A stretch of DNA of 64,000 nucleotides from Azohydromonas lata NBRC 102462 (GTDB lineage Bacteria; Pseudomonadota; Gammaproteobacteria; Burkholderiales; Burkholderiaceae_C). The notes beneath the pieces are model-generated. The model worked only from the letters and a program-made list of their open reading frames with translations. It did not search any database and had not been told where the DNA came from. This document shows positions 11,156 through 19,634 of the stretch, piece after piece. Every line of letters starts with the position of its first letter. Positions within the stretch are counted from its first letter, which is position 1. Location: positions 1 through 64,000 of the forward strand of contig NZ_BCTC01000004.1 of NCBI RefSeq assembly GCF_001571085.1, given 5' to 3'. The translations under genes and the position numbers were made by a program.

Positions 11156-12028
11156 TCAGGTGCCCGTGTCCATGAGGTGCGGAATCTCCGCCGAGAGCTC
11201 GCGCGCGAGAAAGCCCAGGCCGCCCATGCGCGCGGCGAGCTGCTCGCCCGCGCGCGCGTGCAGCGCCACGCCCCACACCGCCGCCTGCTCCAGGGGCGTT
11301 CCGCGCGCCACCAGCCCGGCGATGAGCCCGGCCAGGATGTCGCCCGACCCCGAGGTGGCCAGGCCGGGATTGCCGCCCTCGTGGCGCCAGAGGCGGCCGT
11401 CCGGCACGGCGATGTGCGTGGTCGCGCCCTTGAGCACCACCACGGCGTGCAGGCGCTGCGCGGTGTCCATGGCGCATTGGGCGGGGTCGGACTGCACGTC
11501 GGCCTTGGACTCGCCGCAGAGCTTGGCCATCTCGCCCGCATGCGGCGTGATCAACAGGCCTCCTTCGCGCTGCCCAACGTGCGGCGCCGCGCACAGGCCC
11601 AGCGCGTCCAGCAGCAGCGGCAACGTGGGCGGCAAGTGCTGCAGCAAGGTCTGCACGAACATCGGGGCAGCGGCCTCGTCCTGCAGGCCCGGGCCGTAGA
11701 GCAGGGCGTTGGTGTGAGGCACCATGGGCGCCAGCAACTGCGCCCCCGAGGCGTCCAGGCCGCCGCCCGCGGTCTCGGGCAAGCCGATGACGCGCGCCTC
11801 CGGCAGCGCCATCGCCATGGCCAGCGCCATGCGCTGCACGGTGACCACGGTCAGCTTGCCCGCGCCCGCGCGCAACGCGGCGGTGCCGGCCAGCAGCGCC
11901 GCGCCCGGAATCTCGGCGCTGCCGCCCACCACCACGGTGCGGCCGCGCTCCTCCTTGTCGCCCTGCGGCGAAGGTTTTGCCAGGGGCCACCCGCGCAGCA
12001 GGTCGTCGTCAACAGGGATCAGGTCCAT
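11156..12028 (-). CDS. nnrD: ADP-dependent NAD(P)H-hydrate dehydratase
   Basis: A 290-residue ribokinase-like enzyme that repairs damaged hydrated NAD(P)H, using ADP in bacteria. Features: an N-terminal GRTVVVGGS strand, the AGAGKLTV motif, the ITPHAGEMA substrate loop, VLKGATT, and the catalytic NPGLATSGSGDILAG motif containing the anion hole and base aspartate. The protein consists of this domain alone, without the NnrE epimerase domain that is fused to it in E. coli. The ATG at 12028 is preceded by GAGG at good spacing; a longer in-frame start at 12091 lacks one. It may be co-transcribed with the histidine-phosphatase gene 96 bases upstream. Confidence 0.88.
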   Translation of the reverse strand: MDLIPVDDDLLRGWPLAKPSPQGDKEERGRTVVVGGSAEIPGAALLAGTAALRAGAGKLTVVTVQRMALAMAMALPEARVIGLPETAGGGLDASGAQLLAPMVPHTNALLYGPGLQDEAAAPMFVQTLLQHLPPTLPLLLDALGLCAAPHVGQREGGLLITPHAGEMAKLCGESKADVQSDPAQCAMDTAQRLHAVVVLKGATTHIAVPDGRLWRHEGGNPGLATSGSGDILAGLIAGLVARGTPLEQAAVWGVALHARAGEQLAARMGGLGFLARELSAEIPHLMDTGT

Positions 12029-12124
12029 CAAGCCTCGTGAGTCTGTAACGGGAATGACGGGTAGCGGCAATTTCGCTGCCGGCCGGCGCAAGCGGGCTGC
12101 GCCTCTAAGCCGGCAAGACCAGGG

Positions 12125-12892
12125 CTAGGACTTGGGTGCGGCCGGCACGTCCGGCTCGGCGGTGACGGGGGCGCCGGCCTGGCGCAGCGGCGAGACGAAG
12201 TTGAGCTCGCGCAGCACCAGGCGGCCGTTGCGGCCCAGGGTGGGATCGAAGGCGTAGCGGGTGAGGCCGCAGTTGGGCACATCGGCCTGGCGGTCCACGT
12301 CCAGGATTTGCGCCTCGTCCATGCGCTCCAGCAGGTAGCGCAGGCAGTTCACCACCACCTGGTGCGCCACGACGAGCACGCGCTCGCGCCGGTACTCGCG
12401 CACCACCGTCTCCAGCAGGCTGCGCAGGCGCAGGATGACGTCGCACCAGCTCTCGCCCCCGGGCGGGCGGAAGTAGAACTTGCCGACATGGCGGCGCTGC
12501 TCGCTGAGCTCGGGGTACTTCAGCCGTATGCCGTGGCGGGTGAGGCGGTCCAGCAGGCCGAACTCCTTCTCGCGCAGCCGCTCGTCCACCACCCAGCTCA
12601 CGTCCTCGCGATCCACGCCCGCGGCCTCCAGCACCAGTTGCGCCGTCTGCCGCGCGCGCACGTAGGGCGAGCACAGGACGACGTTGGGCCGCTGCTCCAT
12701 GGGCAGCGCCTTGAACCAGTCGCCCAACGCCTGCGCCTGCTGGCGGCCCAGGTCGGACAGCGGCACGTCCACGTCGCGCTCGGCGATGTCTATGAGCGGC
12801 AGCCCGGCGGATTCGGCGTGGTCGCGCGCCACGTTGCCGGCGCTCTGGCCGTGTCGGACTATCCACAGCACTTCAGGCCATTTCTGTTCCAA
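12125..12892 (-). CDS. histidine phosphatase superfamily protein (phosphoglycerate-mutase-like)
   Basis: A protein of about 255 residues of the phosphoglycerate mutase/SixA superfamily. The N-terminal LWIVRHGQS motif holds the catalytic histidine, a later CSPYVRARQTA motif the conserved arginine, and VVAHQVVVNCLRY the second histidine. An ExxFG-type loop (REKEFGLLDR) resembles broad-specificity phosphatases of phosphoesters rather than true mutases. No ATG lies near the conserved N-terminus; I place the start at a TTG (12892), with a GTG at 12871 as the alternative, so the start is uncertain. It has no signal peptide. The substrate is unknown. Confidence 0.8.
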   Translation of the reverse strand: MEQKWPEVLWIVRHGQSAGNVARDHAESAGLPLIDIAERDVDVPLSDLGRQQAQALGDWFKALPMEQRPNVVLCSPYVRARQTAQLVLEAAGVDREDVSWVVDERLREKEFGLLDRLTRHGIRLKYPELSEQRRHVGKFYFRPPGGESWCDVILRLRSLLETVVREYRRERVLVVAHQVVVNCLRYLLERMDEAQILDVDRQADVPNCGLTRYAFDPTLGRNGRLVLRELNFVSPLRQAGAPVTAEPDVPAAPKS

Positions 12893-13124
12893 GGTGGTCG
12901 TTCCCGGGTGGTTCAAGCGTTGGGCTGCGGCAGCCGCTTTGGGTGCCGCCGGCGTCGAATCAGGGCCAAGCCGGGCAGCGGATGCAGCGGCAGGCGCAGG
13001 GCGGCGCGTGACGTCCGGCAGCGTCGGCTCCTGGCTCCATGGACAGGACCTGGGCCGGCCCGGCTGCGCGCGGCACGCTTGCCACGGCTTGGCAGAGCCA
13101 TTCGGCAACCGCCGTGCCCGTGCC

Positions 13125-14042
13125 TCAGCCGGGCAGGCCCAGTGCGCGGTGCATGGCCGAGGCGGCGATGGCCGCGCCGCCCGCGGCCACCGTGATCTGG
13201 TTGAGGCTTTGCGCCACGTCGCCGGCGGCGTACAGGCCCTCGATGCTGGTGCGCTGGCGGGCGTCGGTGAGAAGGTAGCCGTCCTCGTCATGGTCGGCGC
13301 CCAGCGCCGTGGCCAGCGTGGAGTGCACGCGCAGGCCCAGCGCGGCGTAGAGCGAGTCGCGCTCGTCGGTGCCGTCCTCGTGCTCTATGAGCACGCCGCC
13401 GCCTTCGCGCAGGCGCAGGGCGCGCACGGGGGCGGCCTGCAGCGCGATGCCGGCGGCGGCCAGGCGCCGGTGGTCCTCGGCCGCCACGTCCACGCGCTGG
13501 GTGAAGTACAGCGTCACGTGCTCGCTGAAGTGGCGCAGGTACAGCGCCTCGCGCACGCCGGCGCAGCGGTCGGTGAGCACGCCCACCGAGTGGCCTGTCA
13601 CCTCGAAGCCGTCGCACACCGGGCAGTAGCGCAGCGTGCCTTCGCGCAGCGCCTGCGCCAGGTGCGGCATGGCGGGCTCGTTGTCGCTCACGCCCGTGGC
13701 CAGCAGCACCTGGCGGCAGCGCAGCGGCTCGCGCCCGCCGGTGAAGTGCAAGGCAAAACCGCCGTCCACGCGCTGCAGGCGCTGCACGCAGGCGGTTTCC
13801 AGCACGGCTCCGTAGCGCCGCGCCTGCTCGCGCATGGCTTCGATGAGCGCCGTGCCCGCCACGCCCTGCGGGTAGCCGGGCATGTTGTGGCTGCGCGGGA
13901 TCCTGGCGGCGCGGCTGTGGCCGGCGTCCAGCACGTGCACGCTGCGCTTGAAGCGGGCCAGGTAGATGGCCCCGGTGAGCCCGCCCGGGCCGCCGCCTAT
14001 GACGGCGGCGTCGCAGTCGAACGGGGATTCGACGTCGTCCAT
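13125..14042 (-). CDS. thioredoxin-reductase-like FAD/NAD(P) oxidoreductase
   Basis: A 305-residue flavoprotein. It has an FAD-binding GGGPGG motif at about 16-21, a central NADPH domain, the redox pair C140-PV-C143 (CPVC) in the position of the CxxC of thioredoxin reductase, and the C-terminal FAD motif with LYAAGDVAQ. This is the TrxB-like class II family, but the disulfide motif and surroundings differ from housekeeping TrxB, so the electron acceptor is unknown. The ATG at 14042 has GGCAGG upstream. The gene for a tiny CxxCxGxG protein ends 29 bases upstream on the same strand, so the two probably form an operon. Confidence 0.85.
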   Translation of the reverse strand: MDDVESPFDCDAAVIGGGPGGLTGAIYLARFKRSVHVLDAGHSRAARIPRSHNMPGYPQGVAGTALIEAMREQARRYGAVLETACVQRLQRVDGGFALHFTGGREPLRCRQVLLATGVSDNEPAMPHLAQALREGTLRYCPVCDGFEVTGHSVGVLTDRCAGVREALYLRHFSEHVTLYFTQRVDVAAEDHRRLAAAGIALQAAPVRALRLREGGGVLIEHEDGTDERDSLYAALGLRVHSTLATALGADHDEDGYLLTDARQRTSIEGLYAAGDVAQSLNQITVAAGGAAIAASAMHRALGLPG

Positions 14043-14071
14043 GGGCCTGCCGGCCTTGCCGCGCCCGCGGC

Positions 14072-14296
14072 TCAGGCGCCGCCTATGCCGACGTTGACCT
14101 TGCCGCTGCCGCCGCACTCCGGACAGTCACTGGCGCCGAGCCGGCCGCTGCCGCCGCAGCGCGGGCAGACGTCCTCGCCGGTGCCGGGCGTCCCGGGCGG
14201 GGCCTGGTCGCCGGGGTTCATGGGGGCGCGGTCGCCGGTGGAGGCGGGCGCCTCGCGCTGGTTGCCGCTGGAATCGCTGGAGGACGTGGTGTTCAT
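14072..14296 (-). CDS. small DnaJ-type zinc-ribbon-like protein
   Basis: A 74-residue protein. Its first 40 residues are Ser/Pro/Gly-rich and probably disordered. Residues about 44-68 hold two CxxCxGxG motifs (CPRCGGSG and CPECGGSG), which is half of the zinc-binding cysteine-rich region of DnaJ; two such motifs can bind one zinc. No J domain is present. It is the first gene of a probable two-gene unit with the thioredoxin-reductase-like flavoprotein, which suggests a role in thiol or metal handling, but that is inference from context. Confidence 0.75.
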   Translation of the reverse strand: MNTTSSSDSSGNQREAPASTGDRAPMNPGDQAPPGTPGTGEDVCPRCGGSGRLGASDCPECGGSGKVNVGIGGA

Positions 14297-14335
14297 GGGT
14301 CAGTCTCCTCGACGTGGTTGGCGACAGCCGTGTCG

Positions 14336-14383
14336 GCAAGCGCCATTCCCCGACCAAAGCCGCCGACTGGGAATGGCGCTTGC
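14336..14383. repeat. perfect 15-bp inverted repeat in a divergent promoter region
   Basis: Arms GCAAGCGCCATTCCC (14336-14350) and GGGAATGGCGCTTGC (14369-14383) are exact reverse complements with an 18-base spacer. They lie between the divergent zinc-ribbon gene and the metallo-beta-lactamase-fold gene, and the right arm includes one of the two possible start codons of the latter. The geometry suits a repressor operator or an RNA hairpin. Confidence 0.8.
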
Positions 14384-15389
14384 ACGCGCTGCCGACATGG
14401 AAGAAGTACGCAGGGCCCTGCAGCGCCGGCGCCGAGCCCTGCTGCGCGCCGCCGGCGGCTTGCTGTTGGGCGCGGCCAGCCCGCTGCTGCGCGCGCAGGC
14501 GCAGCCACAGCCGCAGGAAAGCCTGCCCCTGTTGAAGCTGCCGCTGCCCGCGCCGGTGGAAGCGGCATCGGGCGGCGTGCCCGGCGGCTCGGTGCAGTTC
14601 ATCGGCACGGCCACGGTGGTGCTGCGCGTTGGCCCTTTCACGCTGCTGACCGACCCCAACTTCCTGCACAAGGGCGAGCACGCGCACCTGGGCTACGGCA
14701 TCCACTCGCCGCGGCTGACCGATCCGGCCATGGACGTGGAGCAACTGCCGCCGCTGGATGCGGTGCTGCTGTCGCACTACCACGGCGACCATTTCGACGA
14801 GGTGGCCGAGCGCAGGCTCGACAAGCTGCTGCCCGTCATCAGCACGCCGCACGCGGTGCGCCAGCTGGCGGAGCGGGGTTCCAGATCGCTGCACGGGCTG
14901 GCGACCTGGCAGGCCATAGAGCTGGAGAAGGGCGCGGCGCGGCTGCGCATCACCGCCATGCCAGCGCGCCATGGGCCACCGGTGGTGCACGCGGCCCTGC
15001 CGCCCACCATGGGCAGCCTGGTGGAGCTGCTGGCCCCTGGGGGCACGCCGGCCTGGCGGCTCTACATCAGCGGCGACACGCTGGTTTATGACGAGCTGGC
15101 CGAGATCCCCAAGCGCTACCCGGACATCGACCTGGCGTTGCTGCACCTGGGGGGCACGCGGCTGTTCGGCGTGCTGCTGACCATGGACGCACAGCAGGGC
15201 GTGCAGGCCCTGCAGCTCATTGAGCCCAGGCGAGCCATTCCCATCCACAACGACGACTACCCGGTCTTCAAGTCTTCGCTGGAGGACTTCCTCGCCGCGG
15301 CGCGCGCCGCCGGGCTGCAGGACAAGGTGCAGGTGCTGCGGCCGGGCGAGCGTTTCAATTTCACCGTGCCGGCCGAGCGCTGGCGCTGA
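14373..15389 (+). CDS. exported metallo-beta-lactamase-fold hydrolase
   Basis: A protein of up to 338 residues (330 if the ATG at 14397 is used). After an Arg-rich start and a hydrophobic Leu/Ala stretch, the N-terminus looks like a Tat or Sec signal peptide, so the enzyme probably acts in the periplasm. The metal-binding signature is SHYHGDH, with later conserved histidines in MPARHG and PIHNDD, and an aspartate in ISGDT. Overall it resembles the UlaG/YjcS-like branch of the metallo-beta-lactamase superfamily. The first ATG sits inside the 15-bp inverted repeat, so the second may be the real start. The substrate is unknown. Confidence 0.8.
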   Translation: MALARAADMEEVRRALQRRRRALLRAAGGLLLGAASPLLRAQAQPQPQESLPLLKLPLPAPVEAASGGVPGGSVQFIGTATVVLRVGPFTLLTDPNFLHKGEHAHLGYGIHSPRLTDPAMDVEQLPPLDAVLLSHYHGDHFDEVAERRLDKLLPVISTPHAVRQLAERGSRSLHGLATWQAIELEKGAARLRITAMPARHGPPVVHAALPPTMGSLVELLAPGGTPAWRLYISGDTLVYDELAEIPKRYPDIDLALLHLGGTRLFGVLLTMDAQQGVQALQLIEPRRAIPIHNDDYPVFKSSLEDFLAAARAAGLQDKVQVLRPGERFNFTVPAERWR

Positions 15390-15458
15390 AGACAAAGGGG
15401 AACAGGGCGGCGGACACGGGCCGCGCGAGCGGCGACAATCGCCGCCCCCGAGCCGGGC

Positions 15459-15836
<378 letters not shown>

Positions 15837-15976
15837 TCAAAACCCCACCGGCAGCTCAGCATTCACTTTCATTGGGGGGCGCAAGTCCTTATTTCTGCAG
15901 CACTTTTTTACTCTCAAACGAGATTCACTTCCACGTCTAACTTATTGATTTCATTGAATTTTTTCGGCCGGCAAAG

Positions 15977-16005
15977 TTGACCGGGGTGTGCCAGTCCGGT
16001 ACAGT
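15977..16005 (+). promoter_or_regulatory. dcw cluster promoter upstream of mraZ
   Basis: TTGACC (15977-15982) and TACAGT (16000-16005) are separated by exactly 17 bases, a good sigma-70 promoter. It predicts transcription start near 16012, about 20 bases before the proposed mraZ start. A run of A/T-rich sequence (about 15890-15965) upstream could serve as an UP element. The MraZ-type repeats begin at the last base of the -10 box. Confidence 0.75.
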
Positions 16006-16039
16006 GGGGAAAAGTGGTTGGAAGTGGGGTGTTGTGGTT
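16005..16039 (+). promoter_or_regulatory. MraZ operator: four 10-bp-spaced TGG repeats
   Basis: TGGGG at 16005, TGGTT at 16015, TGGGG at 16025 and TGGTT at 16035 occur at an exact 10-bp period, each preceded by G. The MraZ binding site known from E. coli consists of TGGGN direct repeats separated by 5 bases, which is this geometry. The array starts within the -10 box and ends in the mraZ start codon region, so bound MraZ would block both transcription and the early transcribed region of its own operon. Confidence 0.8.
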
Positions 16040-16474
16040 GGTCATGTCTTCCAGGGTCCTGCGGCGCTGACGCTGGACGGTAAGGGGCGCCTTACTGTTC
16101 CCGCACGTCATCGCGACGCATTGATGAACCTGTCAGGCGGCCAGCTGACCCTCACCAAGAGTCCGGCGGGTTGCCTGCTCATGTTTCCGCGCCAGGCGTG
16201 GGAACAGTTCCGCGACAAGTTGCTGCAGTTGCCGATGGCGGCTGACGGGTGGCGTCGCGTGTTCCTGGGCAACGCGCTGGACGTGGACATGGATGGCGCC
16301 TCGCGGGTACTCGTGGCGCCGGAGCTGCGCGAGGCCGCCGGGCTGGTGCGTGACGTGATGCTCATCGGCATGGGCTCGCGTCTGGAGCTGTGGGACCGCG
16401 CGCGCCTTGCGGCGCACGAGGCGCAGGTCATGGGCTCTGAAATGCCGGCGGCGATCCAGGATTTTGTCGCGTGA
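16034..16474 (+). CDS. mraZ: transcriptional regulator MraZ
   Basis: A 146-residue DNA-binding protein of the AbrB-like family that represses the dcw operon. Two SpoVT/AbrB-type repeats are visible: [19 protein letters not shown] near the start and [21 protein letters not shown] in the second half; the DxxGR and D/G-x-RV signatures are typical. No in-frame ATG lies near the conserved N-terminus; the GTG at 16034 gives the expected length, while an ATG at 16044 is out of frame and meets a stop at once. The start lies in the MraZ repeat array. The stop codon overlaps the rsmH start by one base. Confidence 0.88.
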   Translation: MVGHVFQGPAALTLDGKGRLTVPARHRDALMNLSGGQLTLTKSPAGCLLMFPRQAWEQFRDKLLQLPMAADGWRRVFLGNALDVDMDGASRVLVAPELREAAGLVRDVMLIGMGSRLELWDRARLAAHEAQVMGSEMPAAIQDFVA

Positions 16475-17496
16475 TGCGCTCTTCTCTTCCCGGGCAGCAC
16501 CAAACGGTGCTGCTGCATGAAACCGTCGATGCCGTGCTGGGCGCGGCCGACGGCATTTACGTGGACGGCACGTTTGGCCGTGGTGGTCACTCGAGGCTGC
16601 TGCTGCAGCGGCTGGGCGCGGGCGCCCGGCTCATTGCGCTGGACCGCGACCCCGAGGCGCTGGCCGCGGCCACCCGTGGCGACACCGCCATAGCCGACCC
16701 GCGCTTTTCCATACACCACGCCAACTTCGGCGCGATGGGCGAGGTGCTGGCGGCGCTGGGCGTGCCGCGCGTGGACGGCGTGCTGCTGGACATCGGCGTG
16801 TCCTCGCCGCAGATCGACACGCCGGAGCGCGGCTTCAGCTTCCGCTTCGACGGCCCGCTTGACATGCGCATGGACCCCACGCGCGGCGAGAGCGCGGCCG
16901 ACTTCCTTGCGCGCGCCGACGAGCGCCAGATTGCACAGGTGATCCGCGACTATGGCGAAGAACGGTTTGCTCTCCAGATTGCAAAGGCGCTTGTGGCTCG
17001 CCGGGAAAGCGGCCAGCCCGTGCAGCGCACCTCCGAGCTGTCCGACCTCGTGGCTCGTGCGGTCAAGACCCGCGAGCCGGGGCAGGACCCCGCCACACGC
17101 ACCTTTCAAGCTCTTCGGATTCACGTCAACGGCGAGCTCCAGGAGCTGGAGCAGGGCCTGAGCGCGGCGCTGGCGCTGCTGGCCCCGGGCGGGCGGCTGG
17201 CGGTGATCAGCTTCCATTCGCTGGAAGACCGCATCGTCAAGACCTTCATGGCGCGCGAAAGCCGTGCCGAGGTGGACCGCCGCGCCCCGTTTGCGCCGCC
17301 CACGCCCTCGCGGCTGTGCGCGGTGCAGCGCATCCGGCCCTCCGAGGCCGAGGTGGCGGCCAATCCGCGCTCGCGTTCGGCCGTGCTGCGCGTGGCCGAG
17401 CGCACCGACGTGCCCTATGACGCCGGCGCACCGCTGCAGCCTGCCGGTGCCGCGCGCGGCGCGCGCGCGGCGCAGTCCGCGGGGAGGGGGCGATGA
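16474..17496 (+). CDS. rsmH: 16S rRNA m4C1402 methyltransferase
   Basis: A 340-residue SAM-dependent enzyme that methylates N4 of C1402 in the decoding centre of 16S rRNA. The N-terminal HETV (HETVDAVL), the SAM-binding [18 protein letters not shown] and the catalytic-region [12 protein letters not shown] and PLDMRMDP motifs are all present, as is [11 protein letters not shown]. The C-terminal 35 residues are Ala/Gly/Arg-rich and probably disordered. The ATG overlaps the mraZ stop by one base (TGATG), and the stop overlaps ftsL by four bases (ATGA), so the three are translationally coupled. Confidence 0.97.
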   Translation: MRSSLPGQHQTVLLHETVDAVLGAADGIYVDGTFGRGGHSRLLLQRLGAGARLIALDRDPEALAAATRGDTAIADPRFSIHHANFGAMGEVLAALGVPRVDGVLLDIGVSSPQIDTPERGFSFRFDGPLDMRMDPTRGESAADFLARADERQIAQVIRDYGEERFALQIAKALVARRESGQPVQRTSELSDLVARAVKTREPGQDPATRTFQALRIHVNGELQELEQGLSAALALLAPGGRLAVISFHSLEDRIVKTFMARESRAEVDRRAPFAPPTPSRLCAVQRIRPSEAEVAANPRSRSAVLRVAERTDVPYDAGAPLQPAGAARGARAAQSAGRGR

Positions 17497-17774
17497 CGCG
17501 GCTGAACTTCCTGCTGCTGGCCGTGCTGGTGGGCAGCTGCATGTTCCTGGTGAAGACGGCCTACGAGGGCCGGCAGCTCTACACCGCGCTGGACCGTGCC
17601 CGCAGCGACCAGCGGCTGCTGGAGCGCGACTTCAAGCGGCTGCAGGCCGAGCGCGAGCTGCAGGCCACGTCCGGCCGCGTGGAGAAGCTCGCGCGCGAGC
17701 GCCTGGCCATGCGCACCGCCACGCCGGCGGTGACCTTCTACGTGGACGCCGCCGCGTCGGAGGCGCAGCGATGA
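17493..17774 (+). CDS. ftsL: cell division protein FtsL
   Basis: A 93-residue bitopic inner-membrane protein of the divisome. One membrane helix (about residues 5-22) follows a very short cytoplasmic tail, then a periplasmic coiled-coil region (about 28-75, Leu/Arg-rich with heptads). FtsL forms a complex with FtsQ and FtsB that activates FtsWI. Sequence conservation in this family is low; the call rests on size, topology and position between rsmH and ftsI, joined to both by ATGA overlaps. Confidence 0.92.
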   Translation: MTRLNFLLLAVLVGSCMFLVKTAYEGRQLYTALDRARSDQRLLERDFKRLQAERELQATSGRVEKLARERLAMRTATPAVTFYVDAAASEAQR

Positions 17775-19549
17775 GCGCATTGCGTCCGGGCCCGCGCGGC
17801 GCCGCCGTGAGCGTGCGCAGCGTCAACTACGCCACCAGCCCGCTGCTGGCCTCCAAGACGCCGCCGTGGCGCTCGCGCTTCCTGGTGGCGCTGGTGGGCG
17901 TGGGCTTCACCGCGCTGCTGGCGCGCGCGGCCTACGTGCAGATCATCGGCACCGACTTCTTCCAGCAGCAGGGCGAGAAGCGCTACGTCCACACGCTGCA
18001 GATGCCCGCCAGCCGCGGCCGCATCCTGGACCGCAACGGCGCGCTGCTGGCCACCAGCGTGGCCGCGCCCTCCGTGTGGGCCATCCCCAAGGACTTCGAG
18101 GCCAGCCCCGCGCAGAAGGCCCAACTGGCCAAGCTGCTGGGCATGGGCGTGTCCGACCTGGACAAGCGCCTGGCCGAGAACAACAACTTCGTGTGGCTGC
18201 GCCGCCAGCTCGACGACGAGACCTGGGAGCAGATCAAGGCGCTCAACCTCAAGGGCGTGCACCAGGTCTCGGAGTTCAAGCGCCGCTACCCCGAGGGCGA
18301 GGCCGCCGCGCACGTGGTGGGCTTCACCGGCATGGAGCAGACCGGGCAGGAGGGCATAGAGCTGGCCTTCCAGCGCGAGCTGCAGGGCAAGAACGGCTCG
18401 CGCGAGGTGGTCAAGGACCGGCTGGGCCGCGTCATCGAGGACGTGGGCCAGCAGCTCGACCCCGTCAACGGCCGCGACATTGCGCTGTCCATAGACGCCA
18501 AGGTGCAGTTCTTCGCCTACCAGCGCATCCGCGACGCCGTGGTGGACAACAAGGCCAAGGCCGGCAGCGTGGTGGTCATCGACGTGCAGACCGGCGAGGT
18601 GCTGGCGCTGGCCAACTACCCCAGCTACGACCCGGGCGACCGCAGCAAGCTCACCGGCAACCAGTTGCGCAACCGCGCGCTCACCGACACCTTCGAGCCC
18701 GGCTCGACGATGAAGCCCTTCATCATCGGCCAGTCGCTGGAGACCGGCCGCGTGCGCCCCGACACGCCCGTGGTCACCGGCCCGGGCACCCTGGTGGTGA
18801 GCGGCACCGCCATACGCGACGCGCACCCGCACCCCGTGCTCACCGTCTCCGAGGTGATACAGAAGTCCAGCAACATCGGCTCGGCGCGGCTGGCCATGCA
18901 GATGCCGCCCAAGGAGATGTGGGAGCTGTACTCCAGCGTGGGCTTCGGCCAGAAGCCGCAGCTCAAGTTCCCCGGCGCCGTCACCGGGCGGCTGCGCCCC
19001 TGGAAGAGCTGGAAGCCCATCGAGCAGGCCACCATGGCCTACGGCTACGGCCTCTCGGCCTCGCTGCTGCAGATCGCGCAGGCCTACACGGCGTTTGCGC
19101 GCGACGGCGAGGTCATTCCCGTGTCCATGTTCAAGCAGGACGCGCCGCTGCCGGGCACGCGCGTGTTCAAGGTGCAGACCGCGCAGCAGGTGCGCAAGAT
19201 GCTGCAGCTCGTCACCGCCCCCGGCGGCACCGCGCCGCAGGCGCAGGTCATCGGCTACTCCACCGGCGGCAAGAGCGGCACGGCGCACAAGCAGGAAGGC
19301 CGCGGTTACGCGAGCAACAAGTACCGCTCCTGGTTCGTGGGCCTGGCGCCGGTGGACAAGCCGCGCGTGATCGTGGCGGTGATGGTGGACGAGCCCACCA
19401 ACGGCCAGTACTTCGGCGGTGCCGTGGCCGGCCCCGTGTTCAGCCAGGTGGTGCAGCAGACGCTGCGCCTCAAGGGCGTGGAGCCCGACCTCGACGTCAA
19501 GACGCAGATCGTCACCAAGGCCGTGCCGGCCGAGCCGGAGAGCTTCTGA
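17771..19549 (+). CDS. ftsI: septal peptidoglycan transpeptidase PBP3
   Basis: A 592-residue class B penicillin-binding protein that cross-links septal peptidoglycan with FtsW. After a cytoplasmic tail of about 30 residues, a single membrane helix lies at about 36-56. The PBP dimer domain starts with SRGRILDRNG. The transpeptidase signatures are S312-TMK, the S366-S-N motif and K501-SGT. Compared with E. coli FtsI the length is normal. No C-terminal processing extension is evident. The start overlaps the ftsL stop by four bases, and 85 bases separate the stop from the murE start. Confidence 0.97.
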   Translation: MSALRPGPRGAAVSVRSVNYATSPLLASKTPPWRSRFLVALVGVGFTALLARAAYVQIIGTDFFQQQGEKRYVHTLQMPASRGRILDRNGALLATSVAAPSVWAIPKDFEASPAQKAQLAKLLGMGVSDLDKRLAENNNFVWLRRQLDDETWEQIKALNLKGVHQVSEFKRRYPEGEAAAHVVGFTGMEQTGQEGIELAFQRELQGKNGSREVVKDRLGRVIEDVGQQLDPVNGRDIALSIDAKVQFFAYQRIRDAVVDNKAKAGSVVVIDVQTGEVLALANYPSYDPGDRSKLTGNQLRNRALTDTFEPGSTMKPFIIGQSLETGRVRPDTPVVTGPGTLVVSGTAIRDAHPHPVLTVSEVIQKSSNIGSARLAMQMPPKEMWELYSSVGFGQKPQLKFPGAVTGRLRPWKSWKPIEQATMAYGYGLSASLLQIAQAYTAFARDGEVIPVSMFKQDAPLPGTRVFKVQTAQQVRKMLQLVTAPGGTAPQAQVIGYSTGGKSGTAHKQEGRGYASNKYRSWFVGLAPVDKPRVIVAVMVDEPTNGQYFGGAVAGPVFSQVVQQTLRLKGVEPDLDVKTQIVTKAVPAEPESF

Positions 19550-19634
19550 TGGGTGCGGTGACCATGCAACGGGCCGGGGCGCCCGCGATCAACTGCAGCA
19601 AGCCGGCGGCAACCGCGGCGTGCCGGGAGGCCTC

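Noticed and set aside
12317-12877. Plus-strand frames over the histidine phosphatase gene
   Set aside because: They are the reverse image of a gene with clear RHG and histidine motifs.
14100-14300. Riboswitch upstream of the metallo-beta-lactamase-fold gene
   Set aside because: The inverted repeat is a simple palindrome and I recognise no riboswitch core.
19550-19634. Short peptide between ftsI and murE
   Set aside because: An ATG-led stretch exists but it ends quickly, lacks conservation marks, and the murE ribosome site lies inside it.
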